NCBI RefSeq assembly: GCF_026343945.1
Contig: NZ_JAPKNJ010000001.1
Span: forward strand, 372,001 to 436,000
DNA length: 64,000 bases
Direction: 5' to 3'
From: Kaistia algarum
GTDB taxonomy: Bacteria; Pseudomonadota; Alphaproteobacteria; Rhizobiales; Kaistiaceae
This document shows, one piece after another, positions 41,619 through 50,413 of the stretch. The position numbers and the translations under genes were made by a program. Below the pieces are notes generated by a model that saw only the letters and a program-made list of their open reading frames with translations, did no database searches and had not been told where the DNA came from. Every line of letters begins with the position of its first letter. The first letter of the stretch is position 1.

Positions 41619-42236
41619 ATGACCAAGGTTCTGGTGCTTTATTATTCGGCCTATGGCCACATCGAGAAGATGGCCGAGGCCGTCGCCGAGGGCGCCCGTT
41701 CGGCCGGCGCGACCGTCGACATCAAGCGCGTTCCGGAACTGGTCTCCGAAGAGGTCGCCAAGGCTTCCTACTACAAGCTCGACCAGGCGGCGCCGATCGC
41801 CACGCCGGCCGAACTCGAGAATTATGACGCCATCATCGTCGGCTCGGGCACGCGCTACGGCACGGTCACCTCCCAGATGCGCAATTTCTGGGACCAGACC
41901 GGCGGCCTCTGGGCGCAGGGCAAGCTGGTCGGCAAGGTCGGCTCGATGTTCACCTCCTCGGCGACGCAGCATGGCGGCCAGGAATCGACCATTCTCGGCT
42001 TCATCCCGACCTTCCTGCACCACGGCCTTGCCTATGTCGGCCTGCCCTACGCCTTCCAGGGCCAGATGGGCCTCGAGGAAGTGAAGGGCGGCTCGCCTTA
42101 TGGCGCCTCGACGATCACGGGCGGCGACGGCAGCCGCCAGCCTTCGGCCATCGAGCTGGAAGCCGCGCGCTACCAGGGCGCCCATGTCGCCAAGATCGCC
42201 GCCAAGGTCGCCGGCAAGACACTCGCCAACGCCTGA
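41619..42236 (+). CDS. wrbA: NAD(P)H:quinone oxidoreductase WrbA
   Basis: A 205-residue flavodoxin-like protein. [23 protein letters not shown] is the FMN phosphate loop; [24 protein letters not shown] and [13 protein letters not shown] are WrbA-specific. AAGGAG lies upstream; starts at 41604, 41616 and 41619 are possible and I took the one matching other WrbA proteins. It reduces quinones by two electrons to limit oxidative stress. A strong terminator follows. Confidence 0.93.
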   Translation: MTKVLVLYYSAYGHIEKMAEAVAEGARSAGATVDIKRVPELVSEEVAKASYYKLDQAAPIATPAELENYDAIIVGSGTRYGTVTSQMRNFWDQTGGLWAQGKLVGKVGSMFTSSATQHGGQESTILGFIPTFLHHGLAYVGLPYAFQGQMGLEEVKGGSPYGASTITGGDGSRQPSAIELEAARYQGAHVAKIAAKVAGKTLANA

Positions 42237-42281
42237 CGACTTCGCGCCGCCGCGCTCCTCCTTCAGACGCGGCGCGCACCC

Positions 42282-42316
42282 GACGCCCCGGCCCCTGGCC
42301 GGGGCGTCGTCTTTTT
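42282..42316 (+). terminator. Rho-independent terminator after wrbA
   Basis: GACGCCCCGGCC pairs with GGCCGGGGCGTC around a CCT loop (42282-42308), followed by GTCTTTTT. A long GC stem and a T-run make a textbook terminator. Confidence 0.9.
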
Positions 42317-42361
42317 CGAGGGCGGGTTGCCATCGCGCCCATTCCTTCCCAGTTTGTGCGC

Positions 42362-43282
42362 ATGAGCGACGACATCTCCTTCGAGCGCAACTTCGACCCT
42401 CACTATGGCACCGCGATCGAGATCATCCCGGGCGTGCGCCGGCTGACGGCCCCCAATGGCGGCCCGTTCACCTTCCGTGGCACCAACAGCTACATTATCG
42501 GCACGGGTGAGGTGGCAATCCTCGATCCGGGACCCGACGATGCCGGCCATATCGACGCCCTGCTCCGGGCAACGACGGGCGAAACCATCCGCCACATCGT
42601 CGTCACCCACACCCACCGCGATCATTCGACGGGCGTCGCCCGGCTGAGGGCGGCCACCGGGGCGGAGATCGTCGGCGAGGGCCCGCATCGCCTCTCCCGG
42701 CCACATTTCCCCGGCGAATCCGGCGTGATGGATGCGGCGGGCGACACTGATTTTCTGCCGGATCGCCGGATTGTCGACGGCGAGACGATCGCTGGAGCCG
42801 GCTACAGCCTGACCGCGATCGCGACACCCGGCCATGCCGCCAATCATATGGCGTTCGGCATCGACGGCAGCGATTGCCTCCTTTCCGGCGATCACGTCAT
42901 GGGCTGGTCGACCACGGTCGTCGCGCCGCCGGACGGCTCCATGGCCGAGTATATGGATTCGCTCGATATCCTGGCGCAGCGGCCGGAGACCATCTACCTG
43001 CCCGGCCATGGCGCCCCGATCGCCAATGCGCCAGTCTATGTCAGGGCGCTTCGGGCCCACCGGCGCCTGCGCGAGGCGGCTATCGCCGAGCGGATTGCAC
43101 GCGGCGATCGGTACATCGCCGACATCGTTAGGGTGCTTTACCGCGAAACGCCGAAGGCCCTGCACGGCGCCGCCGCGCTCTCCGTCCTCGCCCATGTCGA
43201 GGATCTCGTCGCCCGCGGGAGGCTGCGGCTCACCTCCGGCAGCGGGCTCGACGGCAGCTACGAAACGCTCAACGCCCGTTGA
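42362..43282 (+). CDS. MBL-fold metallo-hydrolase (LACTB2-like)
   Basis: A 306-residue metallo-beta-lactamase-fold protein. THTHRDHSTG is the zinc motif HxHxDH; ATPGHAANH, SGDHVMGWST and LPGHG supply the further His and Asp ligands. A C-terminal winged-helix-like domain (RIARGDRYIADIVRVLYRETPKALHGAAALSVLAHVEDLVARGRL) is typical of LACTB2-type hydrolases, some of which are ribonucleases. I took ATG 42362; GTG 42356 is also open. The 3' end overlaps the convergent DUF1499 gene. Confidence 0.88.
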   Translation: MSDDISFERNFDPHYGTAIEIIPGVRRLTAPNGGPFTFRGTNSYIIGTGEVAILDPGPDDAGHIDALLRATTGETIRHIVVTHTHRDHSTGVARLRAATGAEIVGEGPHRLSRPHFPGESGVMDAAGDTDFLPDRRIVDGETIAGAGYSLTAIATPGHAANHMAFGIDGSDCLLSGDHVMGWSTTVVAPPDGSMAEYMDSLDILAQRPETIYLPGHGAPIANAPVYVRALRAHRRLREAAIAERIARGDRYIADIVRVLYRETPKALHGAAALSVLAHVEDLVARGRLRLTSGSGLDGSYETLNAR

Positions 43283-44123
43283 CGGGCGCGGGAACGGGCA
43301 GCGGCGGCAGATCGGACGGCGCGGGCGTGTCCGAATCAGTATCGTCGCCCGCCATGTCGTCGTCGGTCACCCCCTGCAGCGCGGCATCGAGGCTGGCGAA
43401 GAAATCGCGGATGCGGGCAGCATTGTCGCCGAGATCATGGGCACCGATCCGGGACGCGGAGCGAATGTCGATCAGCGTGCCGTCCTCGTCGCCGATCACT
43501 CGGATGACGATGTCGACGGGAAGCACGAAGACAAGCGTCGAGGCTTCAGCCTCGATCCAGCCGACTTCGTTGTCGGTGTCCGGCGCCCGGCTGTCGGTCA
43601 CGCGCCAGCCCTTCTGCGCGACGATCGACGAAACCGACTGGAACACGCGCTCCGGCGAGAGCGGATAATGGCGCGGGACAATATCGGGATAGGCCGCGCC
43701 CTGCGCCATCTTCGCCGCGGCGCCGGGCAGCGGTCGCATCGTCACCGTCTCCGGTGCGACCGTGAACAGAGGCGGATCGGTACCGTCGGTCGAGACATCG
43801 GCAAGGCGCGGCAGGCGGAACATGTCGAAGACGATGGCCGCCGGCAGCGCCAGCACGACCAGCGCCATGAAGACCGCGACCAGCGCATCGCGCAAACCGG
43901 CATCGCCGTTCACCCAGATCGAGCGGAAGGCCAGCGCCGACAGAACGAGGGCCGCGCCGGCGAGCGCCCAGGCCAGCGCCAGGGTGACGAAGAACGGCGA
44001 AAGCTCGATCAGGCCAAGATGGCGCAGCAGTGCCGCCAGGACGACCAGAGGAATCGGGAGCGAGGCGAAGCGCAGCGCCCATGGCGCCGAACGGGTCAGC
44101 CTCTGCGATGGGCGAGCGCTCAT
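43269..44123 (-). CDS. DUF1499 membrane protein
   Basis: A 284-residue protein. Three hydrophobic segments lie in the first 110 residues (LRFASLPIPLVVLAALLRHLGLIEL; FVTLALAWALAGAALVLSALAF; ALVAVFMALVVLALPAAIVFDMF). Residues 120-245 form the DUF1499 domain (YPDIVPRHYPLSPERVFQSVSSIVAQKGWRV, EAEASTLVFVLPVDIVIRVI, IDIRSASRIGAHDLGDNAARIRDFF). The C-terminal tail is acidic and Pro-rich. Function unknown. It overlaps the MBL gene tail to tail by 14 bases. Confidence 0.85.
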   Translation of the reverse strand: MSARPSQRLTRSAPWALRFASLPIPLVVLAALLRHLGLIELSPFFVTLALAWALAGAALVLSALAFRSIWVNGDAGLRDALVAVFMALVVLALPAAIVFDMFRLPRLADVSTDGTDPPLFTVAPETVTMRPLPGAAAKMAQGAAYPDIVPRHYPLSPERVFQSVSSIVAQKGWRVTDSRAPDTDNEVGWIEAEASTLVFVLPVDIVIRVIGDEDGTLIDIRSASRIGAHDLGDNAARIRDFFASLDAALQGVTDDDMAGDDTDSDTPAPSDLPPLPVPAPVNGR

Positions 44124-44406
44124 CCGTCTACTCCGCCGCCAGATGGCACCGTCCTACCACGCGGCCCGGGAGCCGCCCAGCCTTCCGGATGCGCTGCATG
44201 GCACGGGTCTCGCAAGATATATACCGCAGTGCACGCTCACGATTCGCAAGAATTCGTTGCATGTTTTGACCAACCAAACGCGGCGTTAACCCATTTCTAA
44301 AACACGAATCTGCCATATTGCAGCTTCATACGCGCCGACCCACAGGCCAGTCGGCGCGAGACCGGCAGGCAGTGGGTTGGAAAACGTTCAGGACTATTGG
44401 CGTATC

Positions 44407-44589
44407 ATGACTACGAAAGAACATCCGCAGTTTCGCACGCGCGCTCAACGAGAGCAGGAAAGCGATCTTCGTTCGAAATACGGAGAGCTCGGCAACCCTG
44501 ACCTCGTCGAGGCCATCAAGCAGCAGAAGAAGGCTGCTCCCCGGCCAACGCAGATGCAGATGTCGACTGTCAAACCGGACAGTGACTGA
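44407..44589 (+). CDS. small conserved-looking hypothetical protein
   Basis: A 60-residue, highly charged protein from ATG 44407 (HPQFRTRAQREQESDLRSKYGELGNPDLVEAIKQQKK). No cysteine, signal or membrane segment. It is predicted helical and probably cytoplasmic. A TTG at 44377 would lengthen it by ten residues. No family known to me. Confidence 0.5.
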   Translation: MTTKEHPQFRTRAQREQESDLRSKYGELGNPDLVEAIKQQKKAAPRPTQMQMSTVKPDSD

Positions 44590-44656
44590 TATTTCCGGCC
44601 ACCTGCGCTCGCGGGTGGCTTGAAGGCGCGGACATCGGTCCCATCTAGCAGAGCGG

Positions 44657-44703
44657 ACGAGGACGACCTCGTTCGATCCAGACTGTCGCGGGGACGGCCC
44701 TGC
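44657..44703 (+). promoter_or_regulatory. guanidine-II (mini-ykkC) riboswitch
   Basis: Two hairpins with ACGR loops in tandem. P1: ACGAGG-ACGA-CCTCGT (44657-44672), perfect. P2: GCGGGG-ACGG-CCCTGC (44688-44703), six pairs including one G:T. Paired stem-loops with terminal ACGR are the defining feature of the guanidine-II class. It ends 20 bases before the ATG of a SugE-type guanidinium exporter, so binding guanidine should raise that gene's expression by freeing its ribosome site. Confidence 0.9.
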
Positions 44704-44723
44704 CGAGCGAACGAGGTTTCGCC

Positions 44724-45044
44724 ATGGCATGGTTTCTTCTGTTTGTCGCCGGTCTGCTTGAAATCGGTTGGGCCGTGGGCCTTCGCGCCACGGACGGTTT
44801 CAGTCGGCCCTTGCCGACGCTTCTCACCATCGCCGCCATGATCGCCAGCATCGGTGCGCTCGGCCTTGCGCTGCGGACACTGCCGCTCGGCACGGCCTAC
44901 GCGATCTGGACCGGCATCGGCACGGTCGGCACGGTCATCTTCGGCATCGCCTTTGCCGGCGAATCGGCCAGCCCGATGCGGCTCGGCGCCATCGCGATGA
45001 TCGTGCTCGGCATCGCCGCCTTGAAGCTCACCGCGCCTACGTAA
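44724..45044 (+). CDS. sugE: SMR-family guanidinium exporter (SugE/Gdx)
   Basis: A 106-residue protein with four membrane helices. AWFLLFVAGLLEIGWAVGLR holds the conserved Glu13 of SMR exporters; the G-W-A-V-G-L-R pattern and LPLGTAYAIWTGIGTVGT and ESASPMRLGAIAMIVLGI match the SugE/Gdx subgroup, not EmrE. That subgroup exports guanidinium in exchange for protons. The guanidine-II riboswitch directly upstream supports the assignment. Its ribosome site is the ACGAGG at 44710-44716. Confidence 0.93.
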   Translation: MAWFLLFVAGLLEIGWAVGLRATDGFSRPLPTLLTIAAMIASIGALGLALRTLPLGTAYAIWTGIGTVGTVIFGIAFAGESASPMRLGAIAMIVLGIAALKLTAPT

Positions 45045-45051
45045 GCCAGCT

Positions 45052-45660
45052 TTAGAAAAGCTGCACCAGCAGCGAGATGGCGATCGAGGCCATGATGACC
45101 GCGATCGCCCCGTCCAGAATGCGCCAGGCGGCCGGGCGGGCGAAGAGCGGCGCCGCCAGCCGCGCCCCGAAGCCGAGGCCATAGAACCAGAGCGCCGAGG
45201 CGAGCGCGGCCCCGGCGCCGAAGGCAATTCGGGCGGCCCCGGCGTGGCGCGCCGAAAGCGACCCCAGCAGCACGATCGTATCCAGATAGACATGCGGATT
45301 GAGGAAGGTGAGCGCGGCAGCGGTCGCCAGCGCCGAACCCAGCGTCGACCGGGCGGCATCGGCGGCGGAGAGATTTCCCGGATGCAGCGCCCGGCGCAGC
45401 GCCATGACGCCATAGGCGAAGAGGAAAGCCGAGCCCGCCAACGTCACGGCAAAGAGAATTCCCGGTGACGACTGGACGAGCGAGCCGACGCCGGCGACGC
45501 CGAGCGCAATCAGCAAGGCATCGGCGAGGAAACAGAAGGTCGTGACCGCGAACACCTGCCGCCGCGCCAGGCCCTGCCGCAGGACGAAGGCGTTCTGCGC
45601 GCCGATCGCGACGATGAGGCTCGCGCCGAGGAGGAAGCCCTGGATCGCGGCGGCGAGCAT
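45052..45660 (-). CDS. LysE/ArgO family amino-acid exporter
   Basis: A 202-residue membrane protein. GASLIVAIGAQNAFVLRQGL is the LysE/ArgO signature, followed by six hydrophobic segments with TFLNPHVYLDTIVLLGSL as the second family motif. It probably exports arginine or lysine. Convergent to sugE with only 7 bases between stops. I chose the ATG at 45660. Confidence 0.9.
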   Translation of the reverse strand: MLAAAIQGFLLGASLIVAIGAQNAFVLRQGLARRQVFAVTTFCFLADALLIALGVAGVGSLVQSSPGILFAVTLAGSAFLFAYGVMALRRALHPGNLSAADAARSTLGSALATAAALTFLNPHVYLDTIVLLGSLSARHAGAARIAFGAGAALASALWFYGLGFGARLAAPLFARPAAWRILDGAIAVIMASIAISLLVQLF

Positions 45661-45753
45661 GGGTGGTATCCGATTGGCCGATGAAAGGGGCGTCTCATAG
45701 TCGCCGCGGCCGGGAATGGCAACGCGCGTAGCCGGCACCCTGGCTTTGAAGCG

Positions 45754-46485
45754 TCAGAACAGCTTCAGCTGGGTCGCCGCCGATTTTGCCGCGGGCTCCG
45801 CTGGCCCGATCGGCTCGATCAGGCGGGCATCGTCGGAGCGGGCGCTGTTGACGCGCGGATCGACAGGGACGGCGGTGAAGGTTCCCGCCGGCGCCGGGCG
45901 CAGGATCGAGCCGACATCGCCATCGCCTTCCAGTCCCAGCCAGCGGTCATAGTCCTGCGGCTCGACGACGACCGGCATGCGGTCATGCAGCGCGGCGACA
46001 TCGTCATTGGCCGAGGTGGTCAGGATGGTGGCGCTGTCCAGCAGATTGCCATTGGCATCGCCCCACTCGTCCCAAAGTCCGGCAAAGGCGACGAGGGGCC
46101 GCTTCGGCGTCAGATAATAGGGCTTTCGGACGATCGTGGCCTTGCCGCTCCGGCCGATCGCCGGCTCCTTCAGCCATTCATAGAAGCCGGAGGCCGGAAT
46201 GAGGCAGCGGCGATGGCGGAACGCACCGCGAAAGGCCGGCTTCACCGCCGCCGTCTCGGCGCGGGCATTGAAGAAAAGCGGCAGCGCCTGGATATCCTTG
46301 GCCCAGGACGGCACCAGCCCCCAGCGCACCAGCGCCGCCTCGCGCCCTGCCCTCCCTGCCCGCACGACAAGGATGGGCTGTGTCGGCGCGATATTGTAGC
46401 GCGGCGGAAACCACTCGATCCGGATCATCGAGAATTCCTGTTCGACATCCTCCGGTGTCACCGCGAGGGCATAGCGACCGCACAT
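45754..46485 (-). CDS. SOS response-associated peptidase (SRAP, YedK/HMCES)
   Basis: A 243-residue SRAP protein. MCGRYA puts Cys at position 2, the residue that forms a thiazolidine link with abasic DNA. RYNIAPTQ, ALVRWGLVPSWA, NARAET (Asn, Arg, Glu) and HDRMPVV complete the active site. It protects abasic sites in single-stranded DNA. I chose the ATG giving the Cys2, as the family requires. Confidence 0.95.
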   Translation of the reverse strand: MCGRYALAVTPEDVEQEFSMIRIEWFPPRYNIAPTQPILVVRAGRAGREAALVRWGLVPSWAKDIQALPLFFNARAETAAVKPAFRGAFRHRRCLIPASGFYEWLKEPAIGRSGKATIVRKPYYLTPKRPLVAFAGLWDEWGDANGNLLDSATILTTSANDDVAALHDRMPVVVEPQDYDRWLGLEGDGDVGSILRPAPAGTFTAVPVDPRVNSARSDDARLIEPIGPAEPAAKSAATQLKLF

Positions 46486-46661
46486 GAGACCTTCGATCCC
46501 GATCCTGCTGGAGGGTCCAATATAGGCGCGCCTCTGCGCGGGGTCGACAGCCCCGCCTCCCCGATCGAGCCCTGTGATGCCCGTCATAGTGGCACCCCGC
46601 CAACCACTCTAGATAGGCGCCACCGACGCAGCCGCGGCGGACAAGAATAAAGGAAGACATC

Positions 46662-46877
46662 ATGAACACCCTGCTGAAGACCGCCCTGTTCGCTTCGATC
46701 CTCGCCATCTCGGCCGGCAACGCCCATGCCGCACTGTCAAACAACGGCGTTGGCCTGAACGGTGCCAACGAGAATGGCTCCAGCCAGAACGGCACCCAGA
46801 CGAGCGGCACCGCGGATCGCACCGTCGTGATCCATACGATCACGCTCTCGGACGGCACCATCCTGACGGTCAAGTAA
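46662..46877 (+). CDS. small secreted protein, Asn/Gly-rich
   Basis: A 71-residue protein with GGAAG upstream. Signal peptide LLKTALFASILAISAGNAHA is followed by an Asn/Gly/Ser-rich middle (NGVGLNGANENGSSQNG) and a strand pair (VVIHTITLSDGTILTVK). Its end resembles the N-terminal strands of the next gene product. It lies 4 bases from that gene, so both are likely co-transcribed. Exported, function unknown. Confidence 0.6.
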   Translation: MNTLLKTALFASILAISAGNAHAALSNNGVGLNGANENGSSQNGTQTSGTADRTVVIHTITLSDGTILTVK

Positions 46878-46881
46878 GACC

Positions 46882-47715
46882 ATGATGAAAGCCGCGCCCA
46901 GCTTCATTGCCGCCGCGGCTATCGGATTGACTCTGGGCTGCCTGTCGGTTGCGCCTCTTCGTGCCGAGCCGACCATCCGCTCCGTCGGGATCGAGGGGAC
47001 GAAATTCGTCGTTACCCTCTCCGACGGAAGAACGCTCGGCAGCCCCGACCTGGTCGGCGCGGTTCTCTCCGTCGACAATGGCGCGGCCGGCGCCGAGCGC
47101 ATCCGCATCGCATCGGTCGCCGAGATCGCCACGCCATCAGGTCCCATCCTGCTTCACGACCTCGAAATCGAGAAAAATGGCAGTTGGCAGCCGGCCTGCG
47201 AGCCTGACCCGAGGGGCCGCCGCCTCGGCTTTCCGATATCCGGGCGCTCGACAGGCAAGGGCTCGTTCGATCCCGCCGCGTCCGGCTTCGAAATCGCCTG
47301 CACTAGCGGCGCCTTCGGAAAATGCCTGCTGTTCGGCTATCATCCCTGGAAGAACAGCGCGAGCGTTCCGATGGAACGGCTCTACCGATCCTGCATCCGG
47401 ATGGTACGGGCGGATTATTGCGGCGATGGCCGGTCGTGGACGCGCAACGGCATGACGATCGACATATTCGACCGCTTCGGCGTTCAGAAAGCGGACAACC
47501 CGCCTAATATGACACTGGAGGCGGCCTGGTCGCCGAACGGCGCGGTCTGCATCCACCATGCCCGAGTCCCGAGCGTCGGGACGCTGGACGCGATACTCGA
47601 GGCCTGCCCGAGGCTTGCGGCGCGCGCCGCGACGCCGTGCGACGTAAACGCCGAAGCCGATCTCTTCGACAATTCGGTCGATACGCCCGACGCCGCGCCC
47701 TCGCCCGCCCCCTGA
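46882..47715 (+). CDS. secreted ADYC-domain protein
   Basis: A 277-residue protein. Signal peptide FIAAAAIGLTLGCLSVAPLRA; a small strand region (KFVVTLSDGRTL); then the ADYC domain with FEIACTSGAFGKCLLFGYHPW, LYRSCIRMVRADYCGDG and DIFDRFGVQ. The ADYC motif and the paired cysteines are diagnostic. These domains are found in secreted bacterial proteins of unknown role. ATG 46885 is an alternative start. Confidence 0.75.
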   Translation: MMKAAPSFIAAAAIGLTLGCLSVAPLRAEPTIRSVGIEGTKFVVTLSDGRTLGSPDLVGAVLSVDNGAAGAERIRIASVAEIATPSGPILLHDLEIEKNGSWQPACEPDPRGRRLGFPISGRSTGKGSFDPAASGFEIACTSGAFGKCLLFGYHPWKNSASVPMERLYRSCIRMVRADYCGDGRSWTRNGMTIDIFDRFGVQKADNPPNMTLEAAWSPNGAVCIHHARVPSVGTLDAILEACPRLAARAATPCDVNAEADLFDNSVDTPDAAPSPAP

Positions 47716-47808
47716 CGATCGCGAGCCGCCCAGCGGACGGCTCTTGCCCTGGCGATGCGGCTGTGGGCCAAATGATGCCCCCGCTCCAGGCTGGATGGAT
47801 TTCCCTTG

Positions 47809-48216
47809 ATGAACGAGACGATGAGACCGGTCCTTGGCGTCAGCGTCGCCATCTGGCGCGGCGGACGCGTGCTGCTCGTGCGGCGGGGACGCGAGCCGTT
47901 CAAGGATCACTGGTCGCTGCCCGGCGGGCGGGTCGAATGGGGCGAGAGCCTTCAGGACGCGGTGCGTCGGGAGGCGGCTGAGGAGACCGGCCTATCGCTG
48001 CACACGCCGCATCTGGTCGACACACTGGACATGATCGGCGCGGGCGAACCGCCCGCAAGCCATTTCGTCATCGTCGTCTTTACCGCCGATGCCACTGGCG
48101 AGCCGGTTGCCGGCGACGATGCGGCGGAGATCGGCTGGTTCGAGCCGGAGGCCATCGCCGCCCTGCCGACGACGCCGGACCTGGCGCGGATCGTCGCCCT
48201 TTCGCAGCGATCCTGA
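47809..48216 (+). CDS. NUDIX hydrolase
   Basis: A 135-residue protein. The Nudix box is intact: [20 protein letters not shown] then ETGL, with the REAAEE acidic residues. It starts with [24 protein letters not shown] and has WSLPGGR. Subfamily resembles ADP-ribose pyrophosphatase/MutT-type enzymes; substrate cannot be told. I took ATG 47809 over TTG 47806. Confidence 0.92.
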   Translation: MNETMRPVLGVSVAIWRGGRVLLVRRGREPFKDHWSLPGGRVEWGESLQDAVRREAAEETGLSLHTPHLVDTLDMIGAGEPPASHFVIVVFTADATGEPVAGDDAAEIGWFEPEAIAALPTTPDLARIVALSQRS

Positions 48217-48317
48217 GCCACGCCGGTTTTCTCCGCCGGAAAATTGCGCTACGCCCACCTACGGCGAACGGCGCCGAAGGATCGTGCGCGGCGAGCGCCG
48301 AAGAACGGGCGAGGGCC

Positions 48318-48710
48318 ATGCGCCTCGAATATTCTCTTCTTCCCCGGCTGCTCGCCATCGGACTTCTAGGGCTTGCCTGCGCCCTGCCCGCTCGCGCGGC
48401 CGATGGCGACCCGCCTTACGAGGCGTCGCTGCTGCGTCTTTCCGAGATTCTCGGCGCGCTGCATTATCTGCGACCGCTTTGCGGCGCCGATGAACCGACC
48501 CTCTGGCGCGACCAGATGGACGCACTGGTCGCCGCCGAAGCGCCCAGCCCGGAGCGACGGGCGCGGCTGGTGACCGAGTTCAACCGCAGCTATTCGAGCT
48601 TTGCCGCGCTCTATCGAAGCTGCACGCCGGCGGCGACGACCGCGATCGAACGCTATGTTTCGGAAGGCTCCCGCCTCACGCGCGACATCGCGACGCGCTA
48701 CGGGCGATAA
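48318..48710 (+). CDS. TIGR02301 family secreted protein
   Basis: A 130-residue protein with signal peptide (LLPRLLAIGLLGLACALPARAA). The mature part YEASLLRLSEILGALHYLRPLCG and WRDQMDALVAAEAPSPERRARLVTEFNRSYSSFA is the TIGR02301 pattern, a Rhizobiales-restricted periplasmic family with two cysteines. The function is unknown. It follows the NUDIX gene, as often in Rhizobiales. Confidence 0.85.
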   Translation: MRLEYSLLPRLLAIGLLGLACALPARAADGDPPYEASLLRLSEILGALHYLRPLCGADEPTLWRDQMDALVAAEAPSPERRARLVTEFNRSYSSFAALYRSCTPAATTAIERYVSEGSRLTRDIATRYGR

Positions 48711-48883
48711 CGGCTCCGTCCTCTGGTCCGCGTCCAACGCGTTAACCAAATTAACCAGATTCTTAGGAACGCATTAACCCCTCCTTCAGGATAATGCCTG
48801 TGCGCGAGTCGGTGCGTGCTAGTTTTGCCGGGTGGGCGATTCGTTTTCCGTCCAGCGGTTCCCAATGGAGGCCAACCGACGCC

Positions 48884-49132
48884 ATGGAAGCAGACAACGA
48901 CGCCATCGAGATCGCCGAGCAGAAGCGGGCTGCGCTCGCCTATCTGACCGAAGCCTGGGACGAGGCGATCGCCGAGGGTATCGAGCCGGACATCCTGGCC
49001 CATGCTGCGCTGTTCACGGCGCTGGCCGATCTGATCGACACCTATGGCGAAGATGCCGTCGCGGATCTGACCGAATCGCTTCCGGGCCGCGTGAAGCGCG
49101 GCGAGTTTACCCTGCAGCGCACCATCCAGTAG
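48884..49132 (+). CDS. conserved Rhizobiales hypothetical protein
   Basis: An 82-residue acidic, all-helical protein (EIAEQKRAALAYLTEAWDEAIAEGIEPDILAHAALFTALADLIDTYGEDAVADLTESL). ATG 48884 is the start that gives a complete compact protein; the longer frame from 48794 adds sequence without character. I recall near-identical short proteins in Rhizobiales genomes, unnamed. Function unknown. Confidence 0.75.
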   Translation: MEADNDAIEIAEQKRAALAYLTEAWDEAIAEGIEPDILAHAALFTALADLIDTYGEDAVADLTESLPGRVKRGEFTLQRTIQ

Positions 49133-49253
49133 TCGCCTTTCGGCGGCGCACATTCCTGCCACAGCGCATGACCATCGGTGCGTTGTCCCGCGGGTCTGCT
49201 TTTCCCTTGCGGCGCGCTCCTGTAGAAAGGAGCCGAAGAGCGAGGAGACGAGG

Positions 49254-49934
49254 ATGTTCGCACGCTGCGCCATGCTGCTGGTCGCGGGGGTCGCTTTGGT
49301 CGGCGCTTCGATGGCGTTCGCCGCGGCTCCGGCCGATGCCAAGCAGGTTCCGACGCTGACCGTCCCCCTCGCGCCCGACCCCAGCGACGACATGGGCGAC
49401 AGCGACACGCCTGCGGGTCCGACGCCGGATGCGCCAGCGACCGCGGCGGACGCGAACGAGCCGGTGCCGATCGTCGAATACGACCTCTCCAAACTGCCCG
49501 CGCCCGTGAAGGCGCTGCGCGAGCGCATTCTCGCGGCGGCGAAGACCGGCGACATCAACCAGCTGAAGCCCATCATCGACAGCGGCGCCCATCCGCCCAA
49601 TCTCGGCGCCGACGAGAGCCAGGACAAGGACCCGATTGCGTTCCTCAAGTCGATTTCCGGCGATCCGGACGGACGCGAAATCCTCGCCATCCTCTCCGAC
49701 GTTCTCGACGCCGGCTATGTCCATGTCGAAGCCGGCACGCCGCAGGAGCAGTATGTCTGGCCCTATTTTGCGCGCTACCCGATCGACAAGCTGACGCCGC
49801 CGCAGATGGTCGAATTGTTCCGGATCGTGACCGCGTCCGATTTCGACGAGATGAAGGGCTCCGGCGCCTATCTCTTCTACCATGTCGGCATCACGCCGGA
49901 CGGCCAGTGGAGCGAGTTCCAGGCCGGAGACTGA
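49254..49934 (+). CDS. secreted hypothetical protein of Rhizobiales type
   Basis: A 226-residue protein with CGAGGAGACGAGG before the ATG. Signal peptide MLLVAGVALVGASMAFAAAPADA, then an acidic Pro/Ala linker (40-70), then a compact domain (PAPVKALRERILAAAKTGDINQLKPIIDSG, PYFARYPIDKLTPPQMVELFRIVTASDF, SGAYLFYHVGITPDGQW). No catalytic motif. Probably periplasmic. Confidence 0.78.
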   Translation: MFARCAMLLVAGVALVGASMAFAAAPADAKQVPTLTVPLAPDPSDDMGDSDTPAGPTPDAPATAADANEPVPIVEYDLSKLPAPVKALRERILAAAKTGDINQLKPIIDSGAHPPNLGADESQDKDPIAFLKSISGDPDGREILAILSDVLDAGYVHVEAGTPQEQYVWPYFARYPIDKLTPPQMVELFRIVTASDFDEMKGSGAYLFYHVGITPDGQWSEFQAGD

Positions 49935-49990
49935 CGGCTTGACGGCCTTCTTCGTTCATGGTTTGTTCTCATGGAAACGGGAGAGCAACC

Positions 49991-50395
49991 ATGCAGCTTC
50001 ATCGTGGCCGTCTGATCGATCATGTTCAGCTAGTCGTCGTCGATATCGAGCGCAGCCGCCAGTTCTATGAGGCGGTGCTGAAGGTCATCGGCGTGCCGGT
50101 CGTGTCTGCAGGACCCTATTTCTATGCCGACGAGCTGTTCGTCTCGGCTGGCGAGCCGCGTACCGGGCGCTGCCATCTGGCCTTCCAGGCAAAGGACAGG
50201 GCCACTGTCGAGGCGTTTTATGAGGCTGGGCTCGCGGCAGGCGGTGCCGACAATGGCGGGCCGGGCGTTCGCGACTATCACGCCGATTATTACGCTGCCT
50301 TCCTGCTCGATCCCGACGGCAACAACATCGAGGCGGTCTATCACGGCCCCGCCACCTATTCGGCGCCTTCGGTCGTCATCGAATTTCCGGACTGA
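49991..50395 (+). CDS. VOC family (glyoxalase-fold) protein
   Basis: A 134-residue protein from ATG 49991. DHVQLVVVDIERSRQFYEAVLKVIGVP opens the fold; CHLAFQAKDRATVEAFYEAGLAAGG and YAAFLLDPDGNNIEAVYHG are the second half with the metal-binding Glu. Likely a small dioxygenase or lyase-like enzyme of unknown substrate. The upstream frame from 49958 lacks a site. Confidence 0.87.
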   Translation: MQLHRGRLIDHVQLVVVDIERSRQFYEAVLKVIGVPVVSAGPYFYADELFVSAGEPRTGRCHLAFQAKDRATVEAFYEAGLAAGGADNGGPGVRDYHADYYAAFLLDPDGNNIEAVYHGPATYSAPSVVIEFPD

Positions 50396-50413
50396 AGCGC
50401 TCGCGGCAGCGTT

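Noticed and set aside
48742..48779. Three TTAACC motifs before the small conserved gene at 48884, suggestive of CtrA binding
   Set aside because: The spacing (9 and 23 bases) does not fit the TTAA-N7-TTAA arrangement of CtrA sites, so no regulatory feature was called.
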